Shown: positions 1 through 6,140 of the stretch, piece by piece | Layout: each line of letters starts with the position of its first letter | Position numbering within the stretch: the stretch's first letter is position 1 | Assembly (NCBI GenBank): GCA_937901745.1 | Contig: CALGSZ010000104.1 | Coordinates: forward strand, 1-19,545 | Direction of reading: 5' to 3' | Source of the DNA: an uncultured Chloroflexota bacterium | Lineage (GTDB): Bacteria > Chloroflexota > Chloroflexia > Thermomicrobiales > UBA6265 | DNA length: 19,545 bases | Translations under genes and position numbers: made by a program | The notes under the pieces: generated by a model | What the model was told of the DNA's origin: nothing | Databases searched by the model: none | What the model saw: the letters and a program-made list of their open reading frames with translations, nothing else

Positions 1-56
1 GAAGCTCCCTACCCCTCAGCCACCGCACGGCCATGCCAGCTTGTCTAAGGTGCGTC

Positions 57-76
57 CCCCGCAATTTCCGCAGGGG
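57..76 (-). other. Hairpin of promoter module 3
   Basis: Stem of CCCC plus GC pairing with GC plus GGGG, one bulged A, and a 7-nt loop rich in A/T. It is the weakest of the three module hairpins but lies at the matching place, about 29 bp downstream of the -10 box. No T-run follows, so it is not a standard intrinsic terminator. Confidence 0.4.
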
Positions 77-104
77 AAACCTCCCTCTCGTCGAAGGCTC
101 GGTA

Positions 105-133
105 ATCGTAAAGACCGAGTGTCAAACTGTCAA
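105..133 (-). promoter_or_regulatory. Sigma70-type promoter, module 3 of the leftward array
   Basis: Minus strand: perfect -35 TTGACA at 128-133, 17-bp spacer, -10 TACGAT at 105-110. A second TTGACA lies at 120-125 inside the spacer. A near-palindrome sits at 85-97 and a hairpin at 57-76. This is the promoter nearest to the unseen downstream gene. Confidence 0.6.
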
Positions 134-147
134 GGGAGGTGTCACTT

Positions 148-179
148 GCTATCGCGGGCATTACTGCCCGAACGATAGC
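148..179 (-). other. Hairpin of promoter module 2
   Basis: Two stacked perfect stems: GCTATCG/CGATAGC (148-154 with 173-179) and CGGGCA/TGCCCG (155-160 with 165-170), a two-base bulge and a 4-nt loop. It starts 25 bp downstream of the -10 box of module 2. There is no T-run after it, so it could be an attenuator, an RNA processing site or an RNA-stabilising element. Confidence 0.6.
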
Positions 180-203
180 CGCCCTCTCGTCGAGAGCCCT
201 CGA

Positions 204-233
204 ATGATACCTCGGACTCCGCTGTTATGTCAA
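204..233 (-). promoter_or_regulatory. Sigma70-type promoter, module 2 of the leftward array
   Basis: Minus strand: perfect -35 TTGACA at 228-233, 18-bp spacer, -10 TATCAT at 204-209. Transcription would start near 197. A perfect 13-bp palindrome (CTCTCG-N-CGAGAG, 184-196) lies over the expected start site and a very strong hairpin follows at 148-179. This is the best promoter of the three by -35 match. Confidence 0.7.
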
Positions 234-253
234 GGGCGACCCCGGCGTTTCAA

Positions 254-281
254 CCAGCGGACCGGTCTCACCGGCCGCTGG
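254..281 (-). other. Hairpin of promoter module 1
   Basis: Stacked stems CCAGCGG/CCGCTGG (254-260 with 275-281) and CCGGT/ACCGG (262-266 with 270-274), one bulged base and a 3-nt loop. It lies 26 bp downstream of the -10 box of module 1, the same geometry as in the other two modules. No T-run follows. Confidence 0.6.
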
Positions 282-306
282 AGTTCCTCTCGCCGAGGGC
301 GTACGA

Positions 307-335
307 ATGATACTAACTCGCCACGCAGGTTTCAA
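307..335 (-). promoter_or_regulatory. Sigma70-type promoter, module 1 of the leftward array
   Basis: Read on the minus strand: -35 TTGAAA at 330-335, 17-bp spacer, -10 TATCAT at 307-312. It is followed by a 13-bp near-palindrome at 287-299 and a hairpin at 254-281. It points left, away from the end of the VanW gene, toward a gene outside the window. The -35 box overlaps the hairpin at 334-363. The call rests on consensus match and on the same layout repeating twice more. Confidence 0.65.
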
Positions 336-363
336 CCCGCTCACCGTCGCCAGCGAGCGGGTT
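334..363 (-). terminator. Hairpin downstream of the VanW gene
   Basis: A perfect 9-bp stem AACCCGCTC/GAGCGGGTT (334-342 with 355-363) with a 12-nt loop, starting 25 bp past the VanW stop codon on the minus strand. It has only a short T stretch (GTTG) behind it, so termination is plausible but not certain. It overlaps the -35 box of promoter module 1, so the two elements may influence each other. Confidence 0.45.
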
Positions 364-388
364 TCGCGAATCGGATCTCGCTCGGCGC

Positions 389-2641
389 TTAGCCCTCGAC
401 CGGGCCCGTGCCGCGGAGGATGGTGTTGCGGGACGGCGCGTAGGTGCTCGTCATCACGAAGTCGTCGATGACGTTGCCGTCACGATCGGTCACGACCCGG
501 TGCACGGTCGCCGTGAACCCTTCTTGCGCCGTCTCGACCTGCATCTCCTGCCCACGCGGCAGCTCCGGCGACTCGGTGTAGTAGGTCCGCGTGTCCGGCG
601 GCACTACGTCGGTGATCACCGGATCGAACACTTGAACGGTCCACCCCGGATCCGTGCCGCGGATAGCCGCGGTGACGTTCTGACCATCCGCGACAACCAC
701 AACGGCGATCCAGTTACCGGTCGTGTTGGTGAACTTCAGGTCGAGCGCCCAATCCTCCTCGACGTTCACCATCGCGTCCAGCCCCTTCATGCCGCGCGGG
801 GGCTCGCCGTACGTCTGGAGCCAGTAGGGATGCTCGTATCGCTCATCGATCTGCAGCCCGGCCCAGAACGCGGCCTGGAAGATGGTCGTGGATACCTGGC
901 AAATGCCGCCGCCGACGACCGGCGCCGTCGTCACCGTGCCGTCTCCCTCTGGGCTCGCGACGATGCCGAAGCCCGTCACGAATCCCTCTTCCTCGGAGAC
1001 GCGGCCGACATACTCCACATAGGAGAACTGGCCACCGGGCGGCACAAGCCAACCATCCTCGAGACGCACGGCGGTCTCGACGTTGTGCCGTCGCGCCTCG
1101 CTCGAGTTCCCATAATAGGTAGACGCTTCGGCGAGGATATCCGGGAGCTTGATCCGCTTGGCGTCGGCGGCCGTGTATTGCGGCTCAATCGTCTCGACCG
1201 ACAGGGTGACCGACCGCTTGCCATCGAGCAATGCCTCGGCGATCGCGGCGCTACCCGCCTCGATATTCAGTTGCCGCCCGACCACCTCGCGCTTAGCAAC
1301 CCTGATCTTGTTCTTTACGAGCCGGAACTTCGCATCGCGCGCCGGAACGTTCACTTCGTCGGCGAGCGGAGCCAGCAGTTCGGTCAGCTTCTCATGACTG
1401 AACGAGAGCACAAACGGCTCGGGCTCCCCTGGCCGCTCATCGATGACGAGCGCTCGCGCGAGGTCGGCGCGTCCAAGCCGGGCATTCCCTCCATCCCATT
1501 CGAGCTTGATGCCGTTCGCCACCAGCTCATTGGCACGCGCCGCCGCCGCTTCCGCTTGCTCGTCGCCGACGACCGGGGCCGTCTCGCTGATGACGAGCGA
1601 TGCTTCTCGCTTCCCAGAGACGAGGGCCGAAACGATCGCCTCGGTCGAGCGCTCCGAATCGACGTCGACTTCCGACGCCGACGGCACTACGACGAACGTG
1701 CTTCCCTTCCGCTTGACCTTCGCATTCTTGGCCGGCCGCTCGATCGTCTCGGCCAGTGCCGCGACGTACGACTCGATCGCCTCGCGGTCGACGGAGACAT
1801 CGCCGCCGCCGGGCGGGATGCGAATCAGGCGCTGCACGTAGTCCGCGGAGATAATCCACCGCTGATTGAGCCCGGTCACCGCAAATGAGTTGGCGGCGAT
1901 CGAGCGCGCGGCGGTCAGCTCGTCCGTCAGGTCGCTCGCCGCCACCCGCGCCGGCACCTCTTGCGTGATGAGCGGGACGGGCTCACCGGAGAGGGTGCGG
2001 AAGCGATCGAGGACCAGTGCACGAGTCGCTCCGAGGTCGAAGGCCAGTCCCGGCTGCTCGGGGACAATCTCCGGACCGGCGCCGGAGAACACGACTGCCG
2101 CATCGGTCGGCGGATAGATGACCTCTTCCGCGAAGGCGGTCAGCCGCGCATCGAGCCGCGAGGTATCGACCGTCACCTGCAGCGGAACCGAGCGCGTCCG
2201 CAGCAAGGCACGCGCCCAGTCGCGCGAGCGATCCCAAATCGATCCTTCGCGCCCATACGCGAACGCGGCATCGACCGACGCCTCCGCGTCGAGCGTCACT
2301 CCCGCGTCCCGGGCGCTGAACGCGAACTGCTGGTCGCCGTGCTCCAAGGTGAGAGTCGTCTGATCCGCGTACTGCGCGAACGCCGCTTCGATCGCCGTCC
2401 GCGCCTCTGCCTTGGTCAGCCCGCCGACGGAGATGCCGGCCACGCGGACTCCTTCGTAGATGCGATCCGTGTGTGTTGTCGCATACAACAAGAGTCCAGT
2501 CGCGATCGTCAGCATGAAGGCCGCGACGACCGCGAGCGCGATCCGGGCCCCGCGTGACACGCCCAGCCAAGTCTCACGGGAGCTCCAGCTCGGCAAGGGG
2601 CGTCGGAGCGTGACCGAGAGCAGATGTGGCGCCGATCCCAT
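389..2641 (-). CDS. Membrane-anchored VanW family protein with peptidoglycan-binding-like repeats
   Basis: About 750 aa. One membrane helix at residues 32-54 anchors a large outside region. The segment after it (IYEGVRVAGISVGGLT, about 61-76) is typical of the PG_binding_4 domain that precedes VanW domains, and similar beta-rich material continues to about 490. The VanW domain lies at about 510-665, with the signature GGGICQVSTT at 577-586. The C-terminal 60 residues resemble a G5 domain. The family takes its name from the vancomycin-resistance accessory gene vanW. Its biochemical role is unknown and a cell-wall function is inferred. The start at 2641 is preferred over the ATG at 2677 because GAGGTGAG (2643-2650) sits 5 bp before it and nothing suitable precedes 2677. 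It is a single gene with RidA divergent upstream. Confidence 0.9.
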   Translation of the reverse strand: MGSAPHLLSVTLRRPLPSWSSRETWLGVSRGARIALAVVAAFMLTIATGLLLYATTHTDRIYEGVRVAGISVGGLTKAEARTAIEAAFAQYADQTTLTLEHGDQQFAFSARDAGVTLDAEASVDAAFAYGREGSIWDRSRDWARALLRTRSVPLQVTVDTSRLDARLTAFAEEVIYPPTDAAVVFSGAGPEIVPEQPGLAFDLGATRALVLDRFRTLSGEPVPLITQEVPARVAASDLTDELTAARSIAANSFAVTGLNQRWIISADYVQRLIRIPPGGGDVSVDREAIESYVAALAETIERPAKNAKVKRKGSTFVVVPSASEVDVDSERSTEAIVSALVSGKREASLVISETAPVVGDEQAEAAAARANELVANGIKLEWDGGNARLGRADLARALVIDERPGEPEPFVLSFSHEKLTELLAPLADEVNVPARDAKFRLVKNKIRVAKREVVGRQLNIEAGSAAIAEALLDGKRSVTLSVETIEPQYTAADAKRIKLPDILAEASTYYGNSSEARRHNVETAVRLEDGWLVPPGGQFSYVEYVGRVSEEEGFVTGFGIVASPEGDGTVTTAPVVGGGICQVSTTIFQAAFWAGLQIDERYEHPYWLQTYGEPPRGMKGLDAMVNVEEDWALDLKFTNTTGNWIAVVVVADGQNVTAAIRGTDPGWTVQVFDPVITDVVPPDTRTYYTESPELPRGQEMQVETAQEGFTATVHRVVTDRDGNVIDDFVMTSTYAPSRNTILRGTGPVEG

Positions 2642-2782
2642 GCTCACCTCGTATCTAAAGGTCGGACCATGCCGCATTCTATCGCGCCAGATTGTACGTA
2701 CACAAGCGGTAATTTCGGGTCGACAGACGCAAGACGCCGCGCCGCCGACTCACCGCGGCGTATTCATCGCCGCGCTCATAGC

Positions 2783-2812
2783 TTGACGCCAGCCATCGAA
2801 TCTGGCTAGATG
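2783..2812 (+). promoter_or_regulatory. Possible promoter for ridA
   Basis: TTGACG at 2783-2788 followed, 18 bp later, by a weak -10 (TAGATG, 2807-2812). It is placed about 45 bp before the RidA start. The -10 match is only three of six, so this is tentative. Confidence 0.3.
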
Positions 2813-2856
2813 CGCACCATTGTGCAGGCAGAGACCCAACCCGTCGAGGAGGAATG

Positions 2857-3240
2857 ATGGCGCGCGATGTAGTTTCGACGACGAGTGCTCCACTGGCGAT
2901 CGGCCCCTATTCCCAGGCGATCAAGGCGAACGGCTTCGTCTTCACCTCTGGGCAAATCCCGATCGATCCGGAGACCAAGCAGCTCGTTCCTGGAGGAATC
3001 GCTGAGCAGACGGAGCGGGTAATGCTCAACCTTGCCGCTGTGCTCGATGCCGCTGGCTCGTCGATGGCGAAGGTGGTCAAGACCACGTGCTTCCTCGTCA
3101 ATCTCGATGATTTCTCAGCGTTCAACGAGGTCTACGCGCGCTATTTCCCCAGCGATCCGCCCAGCCGGAGCACGGTGCAGGTCTCCCGCTTGCCGCTCGG
3201 TTCCCTCGTCGAGATCGAATGCATCGCCCTTGCTGAGTGA
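2857..3240 (+). CDS. ridA: RidA family enamine/imine deaminase (YjgF/YER057c/UK114)
   Basis: 127 aa, the normal length for the family. RidA hydrolyses reactive enamine/imine intermediates such as 2-aminoacrylate released by PLP enzymes, giving a keto acid and ammonia; it acts in the cytosol as a trimer. Visible landmarks are the N-terminal APLAIGPYSQA, the central TSGQIPIDP and the C-terminal PSRSTVQVSRLPLGSLVEIE, which holds the substrate-binding arginine and the family-typical Glu. Two ATGs lie side by side at 2854 and 2857; the second is chosen because AGGAGG (2847-2852) is 4 bp away from it but only 1 bp from the first. It is probably monocistronic, divergent from the VanW gene. Confidence 0.95.
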   Translation: MARDVVSTTSAPLAIGPYSQAIKANGFVFTSGQIPIDPETKQLVPGGIAEQTERVMLNLAAVLDAAGSSMAKVVKTTCFLVNLDDFSAFNEVYARYFPSDPPSRSTVQVSRLPLGSLVEIECIALAE

Positions 3241-3298
3241 GCGACCCGCCGCGGGTACGGCAGTAAGGCAATTTCGCCTGCTCGCCGTATCCGCGCCG

Positions 3299-3307
3299 TG
3301 GTATCAT
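3299..3307 (+). promoter_or_regulatory. Extended -10 promoter of tRNA-Val
   Basis: TGG-TATCAT, an extended -10 element with no good -35 box at the expected distance. It ends 18 bp before the first base of the tRNA. The -10 hexamer is the same as in promoter modules 1 and 2 at the left edge. Confidence 0.5.
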
Positions 3308-3325
3308 ACCTGTTGCAGTCTGATC

Positions 3326-3399
3326 GGGCGCGTAGCTCAGCTGGTCAGAGCGCGCGGTTCACATCCGCGAGGTCACAGGTTCGAGTCCTGTCGCGCCCA
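3326..3399 (+). tRNA. tRNA-Val (anticodon CAC)
   Basis: A full cloverleaf can be folded by hand. Acceptor GGGCGCG/CGCGCCC (3326-3332 with 3392-3398), D stem GCTC/GAGC, anticodon stem CGCGG/CCGCG (3353-3357 with 3365-3369), loop TTCACAT with anticodon CAC at 3360-3362, a 5-nt variable loop, T stem ACAGG/CCTGT with loop TTCGAGT, and discriminator A at 3399. The genome reads ACCG after the acceptor, so the 3' CCA is not fully encoded and must be added by the nucleotidyltransferase. CAC reads the Val codon GUG. Confidence 0.95.
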
Positions 3400-3716
3400 C
3401 CGCCCTCACAGGTCAGCAGCTAAATGACGAAGGCGAACGGCCAATTAGAGCGCCGCTCGCTTCAATTGCATTTTCCGCAAACTCAGCCCCAACACCGCCG
3501 AATCTCTTTTCGCCACTCCCGCGCCTCCCGCTTGGTCCGTGCATTCAGATACAATCAGCTTGACCGACCCCGCACGCCGTTTGACAATACCGCCCAGCAG
3601 GGCGCCGGCGCGGGCCAGGTCGTGCGGTGCGATGCTAAAGACGCCGGGCCGAATAAGATTGCGCTCGGGAGAGTCACCCGTTCAGAACGAGCGATCGTGA
3701 CCGAGGAGGAGATGGC
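3400..3716. other. Intergenic leader between tRNA-Val and the cytochrome operon
   Basis: No convincing gene. A 98-codon open frame here has no ribosome binding site at its start, a composition unlike a protein, and runs through the Shine-Dalgarno of the next gene. The stretch holds a candidate promoter at 3560-3588 and ends in a strong ribosome binding site (GAGGAGGAG, 3703-3711) for cytochrome b. No clear terminator for the tRNA was found. Confidence 0.5.
3560..3588 (+). promoter_or_regulatory. Candidate promoter of the cytochrome bc operon
   Basis: TTGACC at 3560-3565, 17-bp spacer, GACAAT at 3583-3588. This would give a leader of about 120 nt before cytochrome b. An isolated TACAAT at 3549-3554 has no partner -35. 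The call rests on consensus match only. Confidence 0.4.
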
Positions 3717-4445
3717 ATGAGGCGCGAGCAGACGCTGGCCGATCGCATCACCGGCTCAGCGATCTGGCGGTCGATTTTCCGCCACGGGTATCCGGATACC
3801 CAGCGCAACCAGGCGCTCATCATTGCCAGTAACGTCTTCCTCCATATCCACCCGGTCAAGATCAAGCGCTACGCGACGAAGGTCACCTACACCTTCTGCC
3901 TCGGTGGCCTGTCCTTCTTCATGTTCCTGGTGCTGGTCTTCACGGGCGTGCTCTTGATGTTCTACTACGTGCCCTCGACCGACCAGGCCTACCAGGCCAT
4001 GAAGGACATCGAGGCGAGCGTCACCTTCGGCTCACTGATGCGGAACATGCACCGCTGGGCCGCGCAAGGCATGGTCATCGCGGTCTTCCTCCATATGGGC
4101 CGCGTCTTCTACACCGGCTCCTACAAGCCGCCGCGCGAATTCAACTGGGTGATCGGCGTTCTGCTCCTCATCGTCACGTTCCTGCTCTCCTTTACCGGTT
4201 ACCTGCTGCCGTGGGACCAGCTCGCGTACTGGGCGATTACGGTCGGCACGAACATCGGCGGCGCCGCTCCGCTCCTTGGCCCGAAGATTCTCGTCATCCT
4301 TCGCGGTGGCCAGGAAGTTGAGCAGGCGGGTCTGATTCGGTTCTACACGCTGCACGTGCTGTTCTTGCCGCTAACCGCTGCATTCTTGATGGCCGTCCAT
4401 TTCTGGCGCATCCGCAAGGACGGAGGCATCTCTGGCCCGCTGTGA
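3717..4445 (+). CDS. qcrB: Cytochrome b, N-terminal (b6-type) half of a split cytochrome bc complex
   Basis: 242 aa integral membrane subunit that binds the two b hemes and part of the quinol sites of the bc/b6f complex. Four heme-ligand histidines are visible: H112 and H126 (14 apart), H213 and H228 (15 apart). The 14/15 spacing is the b6f pattern rather than the bc1 pattern (14/14). C61 in the motif FCLGG matches the cysteine that covalently holds heme cn in cytochrome b6 and in Bacillus QcrB. At least four membrane helices (about 58-83, 115-132, 145-165, 208-228). The N-terminal 50 residues are a longer soluble extension than in b6. The start is set by GAGGAGGAG ending 5 bp upstream. It is the first gene of a five-gene operon. 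Confidence 0.93.
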   Translation: MRREQTLADRITGSAIWRSIFRHGYPDTQRNQALIIASNVFLHIHPVKIKRYATKVTYTFCLGGLSFFMFLVLVFTGVLLMFYYVPSTDQAYQAMKDIEASVTFGSLMRNMHRWAAQGMVIAVFLHMGRVFYTGSYKPPREFNWVIGVLLLIVTFLLSFTGYLLPWDQLAYWAITVGTNIGGAAPLLGPKILVILRGGQEVEQAGLIRFYTLHVLFLPLTAAFLMAVHFWRIRKDGGISGPL

Positions 4446-4457
4446 TCGCTGGCGACT

Positions 4458-4492
4458 GCCGCCGCGCCGTATGGTGCTGGTAGGCCGGCGGC
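4458..4492 (+). other. Intercistronic GC-rich hairpin between the two cytochrome b halves
   Basis: GCCGCC (4458-4463) pairs with GGCGGC (4487-4492), with further GCC/GGC pairing inside. It lies in the 110-bp gap between the two b-type genes and has no T-run, so it more likely affects mRNA stability or processing than termination. Confidence 0.35.
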
Positions 4493-4555
4493 AACCCGAA
4501 TGACAGATGATCCAGCGCCAATCGCTGACTGCTCATACAACCGTGGAGGAGCACG

Positions 4556-5353
4556 ATGGCGGAACTCGTTGAGCGGCCGGGAATGGGAGCCAGCGGTCCG
4601 GCCCAGATTGACGAAGCTCGGCGACAGAAGCTTCTTGAGCTCGTGCGCGGGCGCGCGCTGGCGCGGCCGACTGACCTCGCCGAGGACGAGGTCATGGTGT
4701 GGCCCTCGCTCGTCGTCATCGAGGCGGTCTGTGCCACCGTCTTCCTGGTTATCCTCACGTTCCTGTCGATCTTCGTCAGTGCTCCGCTGACCGAGCACGC
4801 GAATCCGAACCAGACGCCTAACCCGTCGAAGGCGCCTTGGTACTTCCTCAATCTGCAGGAGCTGCTCCTGCACATGAACGCTGGTCTGGCCGGCGTTATC
4901 GTCCCGACCATCGCGCTGGTCGCCATCGCCGCGATTCCGTACATTGATCGCAGCCCGCTCGGCGTCGGCATTCTCGGCACCTCGGCAAAGGGCCGGCGCA
5001 TCATCGGCTTCACCACCGTCTTCACCACGGTCGCGCTAATCGTGATGATCGTGGCCGACGAGTACATCGGCGGCACCCGGACTGGCTGGGGCGTCAAGAC
5101 GTGGCTGATCGAGCAGGGCGCTTCCGAGCTTGTCTACAACACGATTTATCCCTCGCTCGTGATGATCATCATGATCGGCGTGCTGATGGGCATTGTTCAG
5201 GCGATCTTCAAGCCGACGCGGCGAGAGATGATCATCGCGCTCTTTACCGGCTTCTACGTCACGTATATCGTTCTGACGATCTTCGGCACGGCATTCCGCG
5301 GCCCGGAGCAAGACCTGATGTGGCCGTGGAACTTGCCGCTCGAGCACCACTAA
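4556..5353 (+). CDS. qcrC: Cytochrome b C-terminal half (subunit IV-like) of the bc complex
   Basis: 265 aa, corresponding to PetD/QcrC: the C-terminal half of cytochrome b that completes the quinol-oxidation site. The segment PNPSKAPWYFLNLQE (89-103) contains the PWY equivalent of the PEWY loop; here Ala-Pro-Trp-Tyr replaces Pro-Glu-Trp-Tyr, as in menaquinol-using complexes. Membrane helices lie at about 49-73, 112-130, 150-167, 198-217 and 226-246, more than the three of plant subunit IV. The C-terminus FRGPEQDLMWPW (248-259) is typical of the bacterial family. GTGGAGGAG lies just upstream of the ATG. The hydrophilic N-terminus of about 45 aa resembles no known domain and carries no heme c motif, unlike the QcrC of Bacillus. 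Confidence 0.9.
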   Translation: MAELVERPGMGASGPAQIDEARRQKLLELVRGRALARPTDLAEDEVMVWPSLVVIEAVCATVFLVILTFLSIFVSAPLTEHANPNQTPNPSKAPWYFLNLQELLLHMNAGLAGVIVPTIALVAIAAIPYIDRSPLGVGILGTSAKGRRIIGFTTVFTTVALIVMIVADEYIGGTRTGWGVKTWLIEQGASELVYNTIYPSLVMIIMIGVLMGIVQAIFKPTRREMIIALFTGFYVTYIVLTIFGTAFRGPEQDLMWPWNLPLEHH

Positions 5354-5468
5354 TCGCGAGTTCGCGCTGCCGGGGCGAACGTAAGAGAATTGTGGCGGAC
5401 GCCGGTTCCGCACTCTGCCGGCCCTGCGTAACCGGTCGCGCACCGGCATGTAACGAGGCAAAGGAACC

Positions 5469-6056
5469 ATGATTTCACTGATTCGAACGGCAATCGGCTT
5501 GGTCATGGGCGGCATCCTGGCCCGGCTGTTCGGGCTGCTGGGTCGCTTCCACGCCGGAACGGCGGTCCGCCCGACGGTCACGCGGCGCGGCTTTGTCCGG
5601 AACGCCACACTTGGCGCCGTGCTGATCGTACTCGCGGAGCTGGGCGTCGGCTTTGTCCGCTTCATCTGGCCAAACAAGCAGGGCATCTTCGGCAGCCCGG
5701 TCACGATTCCGCTCTCGGACGTGCCGGAGGTGTACGGGACGCCGTTCCGCTACGCGCCCGGCCGTTTCTACCTTGTCCGCAACAACGACGGCATTTTGGC
5801 GCTGTATCAGAAGTGCCCGCATCTCGGCTGCGCCGTTCCGTACGTCGGCCCGGCCGATAGCCCACAAGCTTTCGCATGCCCGTGCCACGGCAGCACGTAC
5901 ACGTACGAGGGTTCCTATACCGGTGGTCCCGCGCCACGCTCGATGGATCTGATGGCCGTCACCGTCAACGATGACGGCACCATCACCGTCGACACCGGCA
6001 CCATCATCGAGCGGCCAGAGTACGATCCGAGCCAGGCCGTTCCCTTCCCGGGTTGA
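5469..6056 (+). CDS. qcrA: Rieske 2Fe-2S protein of the cytochrome bc complex
   Basis: 195 aa. It takes the first electron from quinol and passes it to the c-type acceptor. Both cluster motifs are intact: CPHLGC (C116, H118, C121) and CPCHGS (C137, C139, H140), which supply two Cys and two His ligands plus the disulfide pair. A twin-arginine motif (TRRGFVRN, 38-45) precedes the single anchor helix at 46-64, in keeping with Tat export of a folded cluster protein. There is also a hydrophobic stretch at 8-24, before the twin Arg, which is unusual and could be a second helix. AAAGGA precedes the ATG. It lies 115 bp after the subunit IV gene. Confidence 0.95.
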   Translation: MISLIRTAIGLVMGGILARLFGLLGRFHAGTAVRPTVTRRGFVRNATLGAVLIVLAELGVGFVRFIWPNKQGIFGSPVTIPLSDVPEVYGTPFRYAPGRFYLVRNNDGILALYQKCPHLGCAVPYVGPADSPQAFACPCHGSTYTYEGSYTGGPAPRSMDLMAVTVNDDGTITVDTGTIIERPEYDPSQAVPFPG

Positions 6057-6140
6057 TGACCGTAACGGCGAGGCAACAGGGTTGACCGGCACGGGTACAC
6101 AGGTGTTCCGCGGCGTGCAGGGAAGGTAGGAGAGCGAATC

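Larger units (their letters stand above)
57..335 (-). repeat. Three tandem ~100-bp promoter-palindrome-hairpin modules
   Basis: Three units with a period of 99-103 bp (-10 boxes at 307, 204 and 105; -35 boxes at 330, 228 and 128). Each unit, read leftward, has -35, a 17-18 bp spacer, -10, exactly 7 bp, a 13-bp near-palindrome with consensus CYYTCGRCGAGAG, 4-8 bp, then a hairpin. The promoter and palindrome are conserved in sequence. The hairpins are conserved in position but not in sequence. Tandem promoters of this kind are typical of rRNA or other very highly expressed operons, but the downstream gene is off the window, so the target is unknown. No gene is supported in 1-388. Confidence 0.6.

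Noticed and set aside
1..388. CRISPR array, suggested by repeated CCCTCTCGTCGA and GTTTCAACC strings
   Set aside because: The repeats are only about 12 bp, spaced about 100 bp apart, and are part of phased promoters with hairpins; there is no constant 24-37 bp repeat with short spacers.
33..392. 119-codon open frame on the plus strand
   Set aside because: It covers the promoter modules, has no ribosome binding site, and its translation is Arg-rich without any family feature.
500..1888. 462-codon open frame on the plus strand
   Set aside because: Antisense shadow of the VanW gene caused by high GC; it is very Arg-rich and resembles no protein.
3424..3720. 98-codon open frame before cytochrome b
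   Set aside because: No ribosome binding site, noncoding-like composition, and it overlaps the strong Shine-Dalgarno and start of the cytochrome b gene.
5430..5445. CCGGT/ACCGG hairpin before the Rieske gene
   Set aside because: Only a 5-bp stem without T-run; expected by chance in DNA of this GC content.
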